A stretch of 64,000 nt of DNA, taken from contig VDFB02252616.1 in NCBI GenBank assembly GCA_007258455.2, positions 122,593,394-122,657,393 on the forward strand, read 5' to 3'. A program made the translations under genes and the position numbers. This DNA comes from Sequoia sempervirens (lineage: Eukaryota > Streptophyta > Pinopsida > Cupressales > Cupressaceae). Shown here in pieces: positions 24,334-36,000 of the stretch. The stretch's first letter is position 1. The number at the start of each line of letters is the position of its first letter. The notes beneath the pieces were generated by a model. That model was not told where the DNA came from. It saw only the letters and a list, made by a program, of their open reading frames with translations, and searched no databases.

Positions 24334-25047
24334 GTGTCAGATGTTGTGGAAGATTGTGTTTTCCCAGTCAAGACTCATAGGTGTTCATCCACGGCTCCAT
24401 AGCCTTGCCAGAAGGAAATCTTTAGGTCCTCTTCTTTGGGAACTTTGTTGAATTCAGAGCCCTACATTTTTGCATAAGATCATGAATTTTGCTTCTATGG
24501 TGTGATAAAACCAAAATTGTTTTCAATTTATTACTTGTATACAATATTTCATTTATTGATACTTACAATTCATATAGCTAATTTCATATAACCACTAGAG
24601 CCAAGTTTGTGCTCCCCATGTTTTTCTAGTCTTGCCTTTGTTGCCTTCAATGTGTCAGGGAGCCTATGAAAAGTTTGAAATACATTAGATTATGTAAAAA
24701 GAAAGAGTAATAAATATATAATTACATTGTTAATAGTATCACATACCTTCCTTGGCCTGGTGGTGTCTTTCCTTTTTTCTTTTCAGCCTTCTCCTTTCCA
24801 TCTGGCACTAGGGCCTTCCACTCCCTCTCTGGAATCATGGGGGGCACTCGCACTTTTTGTTCTTCTCTAAATGTGACCTATATTGGTCCCTCACATACTT
24901 TAGATAGGTACCATTTTTCTTAAGGACCTTGGATCGATTGAATTTTTTATCACCGAAGAGCACAACTAAATGGTTAGTGAGCTCATCTTTTAAATCTTGA
25001 TTTTGGGCATTCCACCGTGTATGTATAGTGGGTTTGAAGAGCTCCAA
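24334..25047 (-). pseudogene. Transposase_24-like second CACTA gene, multi-exon remnant
   Basis: Exon-like segments on the minus strand: 25047-24750 (TIHTRWNAQNQDLKDEL, NRSKVLKKNGTYLKYVRDQY, PPMIPEREWKALV), about 24663-24570 (KARLEKHGEHKLGSSGYMKL) and about 24477-24334 (SEFNKVPKEEDLKISFWQG). Segments have AG/GT borders. The order 'basic RxK..., PP.IP...W..LV, then HxxGSxGY..L, then EF...P...DL' recalls the plant En/Spm Transposase_24 (Ptta) domain of second CACTA proteins. These bind subterminal repeats. It is placed downstream of SET and TNP2 on the same strand. Stops occur in two exons. The family assignment is by pattern memory only. Confidence 0.5.
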
Positions 25048-25187
25048 TGTAATAACACTTATATGTTTATAAAAAACATTATTTCCTAAAAAATGATCAA
25101 GGGATCAATAGTCTACAAAGAGCGATCAATAAGTAAATTTGAATTGGATTACATATAATAATAATTAAAACATTTTAAAGTACCTGG

Positions 25188-25870
25188 GACCTTCTCTATC
25201 TTTATGGGAAAAAAATCCTCGATCACCACAAATGTGACTAGCAATGTTCCTGTACTAGTAATACAGGAAGATCATGGAAATGCTACTAAAATATCACTAG
25301 TACTAGTAGCCTTTGCATCCCTAGGTACATGTCCTCACTCATGTTCTAGCATGTGTTCACTTCCAGAGGATGCACTAATGGATGCCTACATGGTATGTGT
25401 TTCCGACATTTCAAATGATAATATAGGCAAGGATGATGGGGTCAGATGATGTGATGTATGCCTAGGAAGATCATGATGGACACTTGTACCAACCTCTAAT
25501 CCTTAGGCAGCACTTGCAGTACCCTGATCATGGCTAGGAGCATCATGAGGATGAAAAAAATCCTGTAAAAACAACAAATATTTTAGTTCATGACATAAAA
25601 GAGTACAAAATATAAAACCATGAATGGACTTATATTATAATTAAAGACCTCATGATAGCTTACTTGCAGGTTTTGTGATCTCTCAGTCAATATTTTAACC
25701 CTCTCTCTTATCTCATCTATTTGAGGCACTATGAATAACAACTTAAGGATTTCTTCATTGCATTTTTTTTGGGTCTTCCTTATAATATTGAGAGGGTTTG
25801 TTGAATAATAAATGTCATCATCACATAATATTGACTACACCTCCATATGGATGCTCTCGTCTACTACTGG
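25188..25870 (-). pseudogene. Intervening exon remnants between SET and Transposase_24-like parts
   Basis: Minus-strand segments at about 25870-25664 (QIDEIRERVKILTERSQNLQ, then a GTAAGC donor) and 25570-25188 (His/Ser/Pro-rich, several stops, ending at a CCCAG|GTACTT border) read as low-complexity exons. They could join the SET part to the Transposase_24-like part in one gene, or belong to the latter alone. No domain is recognised. Confidence 0.35.
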
Positions 25871-26188
25871 TGCCTTTCCCTGATCAGCTGATTGCAACAA
25901 GAATATTAAAAACATTATTGAAATTAACCCAATAAACTTATGAAAAAAAAAAATAATAAAACATTTTTCTCGTATCTAATTTGTACAATTACAATGAGGT
26001 AAACCTATCAGGTAGAAGTGCCTAAAAATACATTGTGATCTATGCTCTAGGTCGAAGCCTTCTCCATATGATCAATGTCTCGTTGTGACAAAAATTAAAT
26101 ATAAAATAGCATTGCCAAAATGAAACCAATAGACTTACAAAAAAAAAACATAAGAATAAAATGGTATATTGGAGTCATTAATTGGAGG

Positions 26189-26962
26189 TTAGGTAAAATG
26201 GTACATAATACATACCACCCCCATAGTAACTGTGTTTGTAACTAAGTGATTCAAATTGTAATCGATTAGCAACTCTTCCCTTGTAGTTATTGATTTTATT
26301 ACACATACCAATACACAATTTCCCTCATGCACCTCGAATATGCAATTGGGTTGCTTATTTGTTGACCTAGGTTGTGTACTCTTTATAAACCTTGCAATAT
26401 TCCTTGATGCTTTTGGCCTTCCATCAATGCAAATATCCATTCCTTTATTTTGATCCTTATCTTTTAGCTATATATAATTTGATAATAGTGCATACCTATG
26501 CATACTTTTTGTATATCGAGCCAGTTGCATCCAATATTTATAACTGTAATAGGGTCCGACATACTCCATCAATCCAATAACTTTGTCATCACAGAACTTT
26601 ATTCCTTCCATGCAAAATAGGCCCAAACAATGTAATGATGATGGTGCTATGTGATATACCCTCTTGTTGACATGAAAATTAGTGTTTATTGGAGGAAGTT
26701 CCTTGGGTGCCCATTGTTTCCATAGATGTTTGTAACTTAAGGGAACCTCGACATTGTCTATGCTCTCATCATCATAAGAACATAATCCCCCTTCAACAAG
26801 AAAAAATTTGACGTGTTTACAGAATTTTCTTCTAATCTTTTGACCTCTAGTTGATCTCCCTCTTTTAGACATACTACATGTCTCAGTTTCCTCTTCTCTT
26901 CCTAAATTTCCCTTGCTCGAGGAAGAAAGATCTGAAAAATACCTAATTAGTGGTACCTGCAC
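26189..26962 (-). pseudogene. SET-domain protein remnant (histone-methyltransferase-like)
   Basis: One minus-strand frame runs 26962-26189 with a single internal TAG at 26468-26470. N-terminal: a basic stretch (SKRGRSTRGQKIRRKFC). Then SET signatures in order: LGLFCMEGIKF with EYVGPYYS (SET start, the GxGxF and EYxGE-like parts), NIARFIKS followed by QPNC (the NxxRFxNHSCxPN-like SAM/pseudoknot part), and TTREELLIDYN (the GEELxxDY-like catalytic end). SET proteins transfer methyl groups from S-adenosylmethionine to lysines, chiefly of histones. Changes in conserved residues and the stop make this copy inactive. It lies in the CACTA element, upstream of the Transposase_24-like exons on the same strand. 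Confidence 0.65.
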
Positions 26963-26967
26963 TCATA

Positions 26968-29194
26968 AGGATGTTGGATGAACTTCTTTCATGGTGATGT
27001 GATCCCAAGGTGAACAATATGATTAATCTATCATTTAATCACTAGAATTTCATAGGTTATAAGGTAATCAAGTCTTGATAGATTACAAGTTATTATTACT
27101 ACTATCCAAATGTGTCCATCACAAATCAAATCTACTTAATGTTTTAACTCCCAAACTTTGTAACAAATATTAAATGTGACTATGGTCCACCAGTTACACA
27201 ACCAAGGCCTCAAATGTATTCTTTAATTGTAATCAAAGGACTTTTTCTCTTCATTCAAGTAAATAAACTTGAAGGGAAACACCATCAAGTGGTTTATTGG
27301 ACACCTACATGACTAAAAATAGCAGAAAATTTACATTTGATTTCCATATGTCTAAGTGGTTAACGGGGAGGGAGTGTGTACTAGGCTTGGTTAAGTCATC
27401 ATAAGTTTATGCTTTGGCAATATTTTTTTTTAAGTCATGTTAAATCATCTTATGTCTAATTGCTAGGAGACTTTTGGTATGTTTTAAGGTAGGATGATTG
27501 ATGAAAGAGCCCAAAGATCCTTTCTCCATGGTATCCAAGTACACATAGCAACAGTCTTCTCTTATATGTTTGGACATGATTTAAAGAAATTAGCTAGGAA
27601 TTATTCATTTAACCTAAGGTTTTCTCATAATGCCATCATTGGAAAAGTATGATCAAATTCTTCTATTATGAAGAATTGGTGTATGTGCCTCTAGTAATCA
27701 CTATAAATATTTGTAAGGATAAAATGACTAAAAGAATTAGGTAGGAGAGAATCAACTTTAAGTTCTTCAAAGATTATATTCCTCTATTCATAATTTTTAA
27801 GGGTTGTGTGTGGAGGAGGTTATCACTAGCAAGAAGGGAGGAGACCTTTCCTTGTGATGGAACTTCAAATTTTTGCTCTTTGTGTTCCATTTTTATCTTT
27901 CCTTATATCTCTAGTCATCTACGGTGTTTGGGAAAAGCCTAAGGTTGGGGTTTTACCTTTGTCTTCATGTAAAACTCTAGTATTTATCTTATGCCTTGGG
28001 TGGGATCTTTTGGGCTGTTACTTTTTGGGGTGGGTTTGAAAACAACTTAAGCCCCATCGCTTCATCTAGGCTAGCCCCATTTTGATGTATCATTTTATTT
28101 CCTTCACCCGACTTTATTATTTCTTAAGTCTTGGATGGTCCAATGCTTCCTCATTTAAAAAAAAACTTATGTTATTGCTTATCATCGGCCTAGTGATGTC
28201 CCCTCATTCTTTTAATAAATGTTTTATATTTTGTAGAGGGGCAAGTTTGTGTGACCATAGATCAATTATCATTTGATCTCAGTCATTCTCTACCATCCCT
28301 TGATGACCCCACCACATTGTTTTGATTGATCATGATATCACGGGTGAGCGCTACGTGTCTCATTTAATGAAGCCGAAAAGATGATAGAAATACTTTGATA
28401 CATTTATCTAGTTTTAATACATTATGTAGCAGGTTACTAAATCATTTATGAGATGCATGTGTTTCAAATCAGTGAAGATGTTATAATCTCAATAGGAAAG
28501 GTATGATGGTTAATGAAAAAGCTAGGAACTGTGTTGAACGAATAGGATTACGGATGGTTGAGATCCACAGTTGCCCACCATAGCATGATTAGAAGTTGTG
28601 AGGTCTTTATAAATAGCAATATCATGGGTGAGCACCATGTGGATTTCCTTGGAAATGCATATTATGGTGGGCCCCTATTGCCATGATGAAGATCATGTCA
28701 GTTTTTTTTAAGGCAACCATTCGATCATCTGACCAAAGTGAAGGATCGATGACTAGTATTTGAATCTACATGAAATTTGATTAGAGTCATTTGTGCAGCA
28801 CAAAAGTAAGCTTTAATGGTAGACATGACGTCTATTTGCATGATTTGATCAAAATAAAACAACTATTCTCTTTCTTTTATTGTGTCACAAAGCATTCAAA
28901 TGTCTTTGTGGAGCAGTCTCAAGGCCAAGGATGAAGTTATGAGTTGTTACAACAAAGATTTGGGTTTCTACAAACACAAAGCCATGAGTTGATTTCTATA
29001 TCTACTGGTTAATCTGAATTTGAATTTGGGGGAAATTTTTTGTGTGCTTGAAGAGGACTTGTTGATAATTGTTTTAGGGCTATAGGTTAATTGAATTGTG
29101 GGAATTTGCAAGATTTTATTCTGTAATTTCATATTTCTATTCAGCCCTAGTTTGTTTGAAGTTTGAAATAGCAAGGCATCCCTAGTTTACCAAA
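26968..29194. other. Non-coding; probable retroelement leader in the right half
   Basis: No recognised genes. A hydrophobic open frame at 27854-28039 is probably chance. A poly(A)-like run near 28.16 kb could be an old LINE 3' end. From about 28.3 kb the sequence changes character (repeats of ATCA.GGGTGAGC at 28337 and 28623). It leads into the gag-like frame at 29195, so it may be that element's LTR or leader. Confidence 0.3.
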
Positions 29195-31170
29195 GATGGC
29201 ACCGTCAAAGTAGCATTATGGCCAGATTGATTATTTGAATAGAAACCCATATGATGATTTTTTGATCAATTTCCCTTGTCAACGAATGATAGGAAGAAGA
29301 GGTTGGTCTTGATGCAAGGAAAAACCCTAGGGAAGAGATCGGTATATAAGTGTTCCAACATAGTCGATGCTAGGGCTCCTCTTATAGGTTTAGAGATGTT
29401 CAAATTGTGGTTTGGACAAAGGAATTTTCCCAACCCCTTTTTGAATGGTTGGATGTATGATATGGGGAATCTGGTGGTACCGAATGTGTTCCTTGATATA
29501 GATTTTCTTAGGGTAGTGGCTACACAATATGACCCTATCACAAGGGTGATTAGAGATAATGATGGAAGGGCTATGTTAAGCATTAATAGAGAGGAATTTC
29601 AATATGTTTTTGATCTGATTGAGCATAGTATGTTCTTTGTTCCTATTGATCTTGAAGAGATGAAATAAGAATATGGGAAATTGAAATCACTTTTTAGAGT
29701 TAAGTTGCTCCCACCTCATTTGGCTAGGGTGGGAGGCTCAAGATTCCATATTAGACCTAATGACCAAGAACCTTTCAAACTAAACTACTTTGCAAATCAT
29801 TTCTCGGGCACCTTTTACTCATTGTGCTAGATTTTGGGTACCCCAACATAGTGATTCCTATTACTTACATGTTCATGGGGGTGCAAATACAACACCCTTA
29901 TTTCTTAGTGATTTATGATTTTGCTTCCTTTTTGGCCAAAAAGATACATGAAGGACTGTTGAAGTTACAACAAAATTATGTAGGAACTCCATTCTTCTGG
30001 TACTCCATGTTAACATATATGTTCTTGTATAAGAATTTTGAATTATTCTCTGAGAAGATGGAGTTAAGGAAGTTGGTTAATGGAGAAAGATTGCCAGTGC
30101 AGGTGTGGACTATAGATTTATCATGTAATAGTGAGAATTCCAGTTAATTTCACTTTGACAATTGCTTTGCTTCTAGATTGAGAGCCAAGTTGATGGTAAA
30201 TGTACCCAGGATTCTTGAGGACTTGCATGATTTCCTCTGACCAAAGCAAAGGAAGCCAGATTTGAAGGTTTGCCACAACTGGGATGACATTATTCCATAC
30301 CTAGTTAGCATTGTCTTGAGGGTGTATGTTTTTCAAGGGAACCCTCATATATTTCCATACAATGTTCTAGTAAGAGTGGGATTTGTATAGGTTATGTGGT
30401 AGATTGGTTGTATGCATGAAAACAACCTTACTAGGAAAGGTAAAGGAACTTTTTTCCTAGACTATATTGTGGTGTCACATTTTACTTTTTCAAAAGGAGG
30501 TTGGGTACACTTTGGGAAATTCTTTGAAGAATACCATTTGAGGTGTGGTTCCAAGTGGAAACATGATCCTGAGGGCTTGTTTTCTCTTTTCAAACAAAAG
30601 ATAAAAGGTGGTAAGTTTGTGCATGAGTTCAAATTCCTTGAGGACTTGATTAGAAATGAGTTTGACCTTAGTAGGCAGGAGTTGAACAAGGAGAAATGGA
30701 TAGCTTATGAAAAGCTATTGGCCATTGTGCACAAAATGTATCCAAAGTATGAACCATTGATGGAGTTCAATCCACATCATAAGAAAATTGACTTTTTGAT
30801 GGACAACTTTAAAGAAATCATGGGTACCTTAATGACCAAGAAGGTAAACCTGGAATCGGAACTGGGCATACAAAAGCAAGATACTAGGCCAATTGAAATG
30901 GTGCCAACCCACCAACCTACAGGGAAAAGGCCTATTTACAAGAGGAAAAGAAATGATAGCAGTGATGAGGAAGAAGATGATAGAAAAGGAAAAAAGATAA
31001 TGAAATTTTTTGCACAACTAGGTCTAAAGTTCAAAATGCTTGGGGGAATTAAGATTATTGATTTGGAATCATCACCTGAGACTAGTCCCTCACCACCACC
31101 ATCAGAGCTAATCCCCAAGAGGAAAAATATTGAACAATCACAAGAAGATTTGGTGAGTGAAATTGTTGTC
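29195..31170 (+). pseudogene. Gag-like polyprotein remnant, truncated by the assembly gap
   Basis: A coding signature begins at ATG 29195 (MAPSK, then stop). Open segments run 29276-29668, 29824-30147 and 30412-31170, with stops and frame changes between them. The last is followed by the N-run, so the 3' end is unknown. Runs include LLKLQQNYVGTPFFWYSMLT and FLDYIVVSHFTFSKGGWVHF, then a charged linker (KRKRNDSSDEEEDDRKGKK) and a Ser/Pro-rich patch. No pol motif is seen. It resembles the globular-plus-charged-linker order of the 5.5-13.6 kb element and the 0.3-2.6 kb remnant. I infer a gag-only retroelement inserted in the CACTA element. Confidence 0.5.
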
Positions 31171-31270
31171 NNNNNNNNNNNNNNNNNNNNNNNNNNNNNN
31201 NNNNNNNNNNNNNNNNNNNNNNNNNNNNNNNNNNNNNNNNNNNNNNNNNNNNNNNNNNNNNNNNNNNNNN
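31171..31270. other. Assembly gap (100 Ns)
   Basis: Exactly 100 Ns, a conventional placeholder for a gap of unknown size. It separates the gag-like remnant from the LINE, and probably hides the LINE 5' end and the left part of the old LTR. Confidence 0.99.
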
Positions 31271-31570
31271 AATATTGGAGGATGGCTCTGCAAGCGCTGC
31301 ATGAGGCCGCAGCCATCTAGGCTCGGCCTACATGTGGTCTTTTGGTGGTTGCATGTGTAGTTGGGGGTCGGATCTGTTCTCTTCTTCTCTGAAGCTTGTT
31401 GGGGGTGGGTTTTTTTATGCTATTCGGGGGGAGGTTCTTTTCTTTTGAAGCAGGTGTGTAATCTGGGGTTGGGGGGTTGCGATCCTGGTGTCCAGTGGAG
31501 TGTGCCTTCATCGAAGGGATCTTGGTTTTATTTTGGCCTTGCTAGCTCATTTTGCGTTGTGTGCTCTTTG

Positions 31571-33096
31571 ATGGATACTGGAGAATCTTCTAGGGTTTGT
31601 CCCAATATGGACTTCCGTTCTGCTTTTGGTTCGAAACCCTCTCCACAGGGTTCAAAGATTTTTGATAATAATCTTTTCTCGGTGGAACCTGAGAAAGTCG
31701 AGATGGGCTCGGCAGGGGGGCCTAGAATTCCGAAGATTAATGGGTGCCTCGAACGGTGTAAAGAGAGGCCGAGTGTAGTCATTCCAATGGAGATGTTGGC
31801 TGAAGACATTGATTATTATGCTCGACATTCTCTTTATTGCAAATTCTTAGGTTTGAAAATTTCTTTGCAATTCTTGGATTTGTGGGCTCAAAAGACATGG
31901 ATGCCTGAGGGAGAGATGGAGATCCGCCTCCTGGCAAATAACTACTTCATGGTTACATTTGACTGCTTGGCTGATCAGAATAGGATTTTTGAAGGGGGCC
32001 CGTATTTTTATAACCAGGTGGGCTTATTTATTAAGCCATGGCATGCTGGCTTCAACCCGGCAGAGGAACTTCCGAATCGGGTTCCGGTTTGGGTCTGTCT
32101 TCCAAGGCTCCCTGTGGAATGCTGGCGAGAGGATGTGTTGTGCCTATTAGCCTCGAAGCTGGGGAAACCTGTGGGTTCTTCTCAGCAAACACAATTCAAA
32201 AAGGTAATGACTTTTGCTCGGTTTTGTGTAGAAATTGATTTAAGTAAGCCATTGCCAGACTCGTTAGAAGTGAGTACAGGAGATTATTCATGGGTGCAAC
32301 AGCTGGATTATGAAACACTTCCCTTCCGTTGTCGTTTCTGTCATGAGTATGGTCACCTCTTGCGCAGATGTCCAAAGGCCAAGCCTTTGGAGGCTCATTC
32401 TTCTCAACCTTCAGCTAATCCACCTCGGGTGGATAAGGGCAAGGACCCCATTCAGGGTTCTGGTGGTAGGGAAGATGGATTTATTCCCGTTAGAGGCCGA
32501 AACAGAAATAAAGGTCATAAAAGGTCTTTGAAGGACAGGCAGGAGGAGGACACCTTCAACAGGTTTGAGGTGCTAGAGGATCTTAGTCAACAGGAGGTGA
32601 ACCCAGGATTTTGGATCTAGATCATGGGACTTTGGATATTGATCAGCATGGCCCTTCGGTTGAGGCAATGCTTGCTCCCCAACAGGAGGGGGGTATGGGA
32701 GTGCCATGCTTAGATGAGGTTGGGAAAGATCCTAGTCAGGTATTGCTCAACTCAGAGGTGATTATGGCTCCACTTACTGATGGGACTTCGGCTCTAGGGA
32801 CAGATCGTCAAATGGAGGTTCAGGATGAGTTGGGTGGTAGTGCTGAGGTAGTGAAAGATAGTGTAGATAAGGTTCACCTCTTGCAAAAATTTGGTCCGGA
32901 GGTGGGCAAGAAGAATATTAAGGCATCCTCTTAGTTGGGTGTTCTGCAAAAAGTTCTCAAGAAGGGGGGGCTGAAAAAAATTTCTAAGCTGGGAAGGAAG
33001 AAGGATGAGGAAAAGATTAAGATGATAGGGGAGACTTTGGTGGAGTCAGGGTCAGTCAAGACTCTAGATTCGCATTTTTCATGCCCCTCGAAATGA
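31571..33096 (+). pseudogene. LINE ORF1 (DUF4283-type RNA-binding protein with CCHC knuckle)
   Basis: ATG 31571 begins MDTGESSRVCPN; the same frame is open further upstream but without an ATG. Residues ~70-230 show the DUF4283-like pattern (MEMLAEDIDYYARHSLYCKF, FEGGPYFYNQVGLFIKPW, WVCLPRLPVECW). These are followed by a zinc knuckle CRFCHEYGHLLRRC and a basic tail. The frame ends at 32620 (FWI, stop), but coding continues in the +1 frame from about 32611 (LDLDHGTLDIDQHG), so a single-base indel lies near 32605. A TAG at 32932-32934 then interrupts it before the final TGA at 33094-33096. ORF1 proteins coat LINE RNA. This copy is inactivated by one frameshift and one stop. Confidence 0.8.
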
Positions 33097-36000
33097 TAGT
33101 TCTCTCTTGGAATGTTAGGGGCTTGAACAGTGGCCCTAGACAAAAAGCTGTTCGGGATTTGATTAGGTGTCATTCGCCTGATGTTCTTTTTTTGCATGAG
33201 ACTAAGCTCTCTGTGGAGGGTATGATGGATTTAGTTCCTAAGTTATGGGGGAATGGAGGATGCCAATGCATTGGTGCTCAAGGGTCTTCTGGCGGGGTGG
33301 CATGCTTATGGAACCCACGTAAGATTTGCCCCCTTTGGTGGGGGTCTTTTAGGTCCTCCCTTTCCATGGTGGCCTCTTGTTTTATGTCAGGGGAAATTGC
33401 TCTCTTCTCCAATGTGTATGCGCCTGTGGAGTTGCAGGGCAAGCAAATTTTGTGGTCCAACATTCATCTAGTTCGCAGCTTATTTCCCTACCATCCTTGG
33501 ATTATTGGAGGTGATTTTAATGCTATCACGGAGCTTGCTGAGAAACGAGGTGGTATTGCAAGGTTGGAGGCTTCTGATTTATTGCTCCAGGACAATATCT
33601 CTACTTTGAATCTTGTGGATATCAAGCCTGGCAATGGTCTTTTTACTTGAAATAATAGGAGAATTGGTGATGCCTCTATTTCTGAAAGAATGGATAGATT
33701 TTTGGTGTCTAGTTTTTGGGTGGGGGACAGGTGGTTGATAAGCTCTAAAATTTTGGATGGTCGTGGTTCTGATCATTGGCCTATTAAGCTAGTGGTTGAT
33801 GTGCCTCAACGGTGTGCTAGACAGACCTTTAAGTTCCAACTCATGTGGCTTAGGGATGAATCTCTTCATGTTTTGCTCCCTAGTTGGTGGGATCAAGGGA
33901 AGCCAGCATATGGCACTGCCATGTACTCTTTCTCAAAGAGGCTCCAGTATGTTAAATACAGATTGAAAAGATGGAATAGGCAGCATTTTGGTAATTTATT
34001 TCAGGAAAAGCAAAAGGCACAAGATAATCTAGACCTAATTACCAGACAAATTCGAGATCAAGGCCTCTCAGAGGAGCTGAGTTTATTAGAGGTTGCTGCA
34101 ACAAAAGAGCTTGAGGAATGGGAGTTAAGAGAAGAGATTTTTTGGAAACAAAAGTCTCGTATTGAATGGCTCCAGGCTGGGGATCGAAACACTGCGTTCT
34201 TCCATAACTCAGTTAAGGATCGGAGACAAGGTAATGCTATTTCTTCTATTCTGTTGCCTAATGGGGAATCTTTGTCCTCTTCAGCCTCTATTTCAGCTGA
34301 ATGCATTCATTATTTCTCTACCCTTTTCTCTGAGGATTCGCCTCCTGCGGAGGAGGATGAAGCTAAAATTTTAGATTGTATCCCGAAGCTGGTGACTAAT
34401 GAAATGAATGAATCATTGCTTGCTCCTATTACCTTGTCGGAGCTTGAGAAGGTTGTATTCCAGATGAAGAAAGGTAAAGCTCCTGGGCCTGATGGATTCC
34501 CCATTGAATTTTTTCAAGAGTTCTAGGAAGTGGTTAAATTGGACCTTTTAGAGGTTGTCCAAGAATCCTTTATACATAAACAAATGTTGAAGTCCCTAAA
34601 TGCTACATTTTTAGCTCTTATTCCTAAGAAGATGGGAGCTAACTCCTTGGATTTGTTTAGGCCTATAGCTCTATGTAATGTTGTGTATAAAATTATTACT
34701 AAGTTGATCGCAGAAAGGCTGAAGCCTTGGCTTGATGACTTAATTTCTGAAGAGCAGGGGGGTTTTGTTGCTGGAAGACAGATCATGGATGGGGTAGTTA
34801 TTGCTGCTGAGGCCATCCATTCTATGGAATCCTCAAAAGATAAATCTATGTTTATCAAGTTAGACATGGCTAAAGCATATGATCGTGTTAAATGGAGTTT
34901 TCTATTTAAAATCCTTGGAGCTTTTGGCTTTGCTGAGGGTTGGATTGAATGGGTTAGGAGTTGTGTCACTTCCTCCTCCTTTTCGGTGCTTATCAATGGT
35001 GAGCCCACTTGTTTGTTTGGTGCTTCTAGAGGCCTTAGGCAAGGAGATCCCCTATCTCCTTACTTATTCATCCTCCTTGCGGAAGGCCTGGGAAGACTCA
35101 TTCGTGCTCAGGTTGCTAGTGGCTTGCTTCAGGGATGGAGTTGGGGAGATGGTATTCCCCCTCAGTCTCATCTGCAATTTGTAGATGATACTGCTTTGAT
35201 GGGCAGGGCTAAGGTTGAGGAGGCTCTCAATTGGTGCAGTGTCTTGGATAGTTACTTGGCGGCTTCTGGGCAGCGCATAAATGAGGGGAAGTCCTTCATA
35301 TATTTCTTCCACACTCCTAAAGGTATTCAAAGGAGAATTGCTGGTATCCTTCGGTTTCAGATTGGTTCGCTTCCTTTTTCCTATCTTGGAATCCCTCTTG
35401 CTGTTCGCTCTCTCCCCAAAAGGTTTTGGCAAGAGACTCTTGATAAGTTTCGAGGATTGGTCAGTCATTGGACTTGCAGGTGGCTTTCTTCAGCAGGTAG
35501 AGTGACTCTTTTAAAGTCGGTGGTCCAGGCTCTTCCTGTTTATAAATGCTTTGTTCTTTCTGCTCCTTCAAATTTTATTAGAGATTTCGAGAAATTGTCT
35601 CGTCAATTTCTGTGGGCTGGTAATCTTCTTCATAGAAAATGGAGTCTGGTGAAGTGGGATGTTGTTTGTAGGCCAAAGCAGGAGGGGGGTCTTGGTCTAC
35701 GGCGGGCTGATTTGAATGGGCAGGCCTTGGCTGCTAAGTTGTATTGGTGTTGGTGCTCTCAACAGCATATGTGCTGGGCTAAAATTCTGACCTTCAAATA
35801 TTTGGGGGCAGTAGAAAGTATGGAGGTAGCAAGGTTTAGTATGGAGGGGAAAGGCTCTGTGATCTGGAGTACCCTTAAACGTGGTGCCAAGTTGGTTAAA
35901 CAGGGACTTTTTTGGATTTGTAATGGGGGTCGAGATGCTCTTTTCTGGTATGATTCTTGGGATGGATACCCACCCATTGTGTCATCTCACCCCCATCTCC

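Noticed and set aside
27854..28276. Two short hydrophobic open frames that could be membrane proteins
   Set aside because: Short, isolated, T-rich DNA gives Phe/Leu-rich translations by chance, and there is no conserved counterpart in the window.
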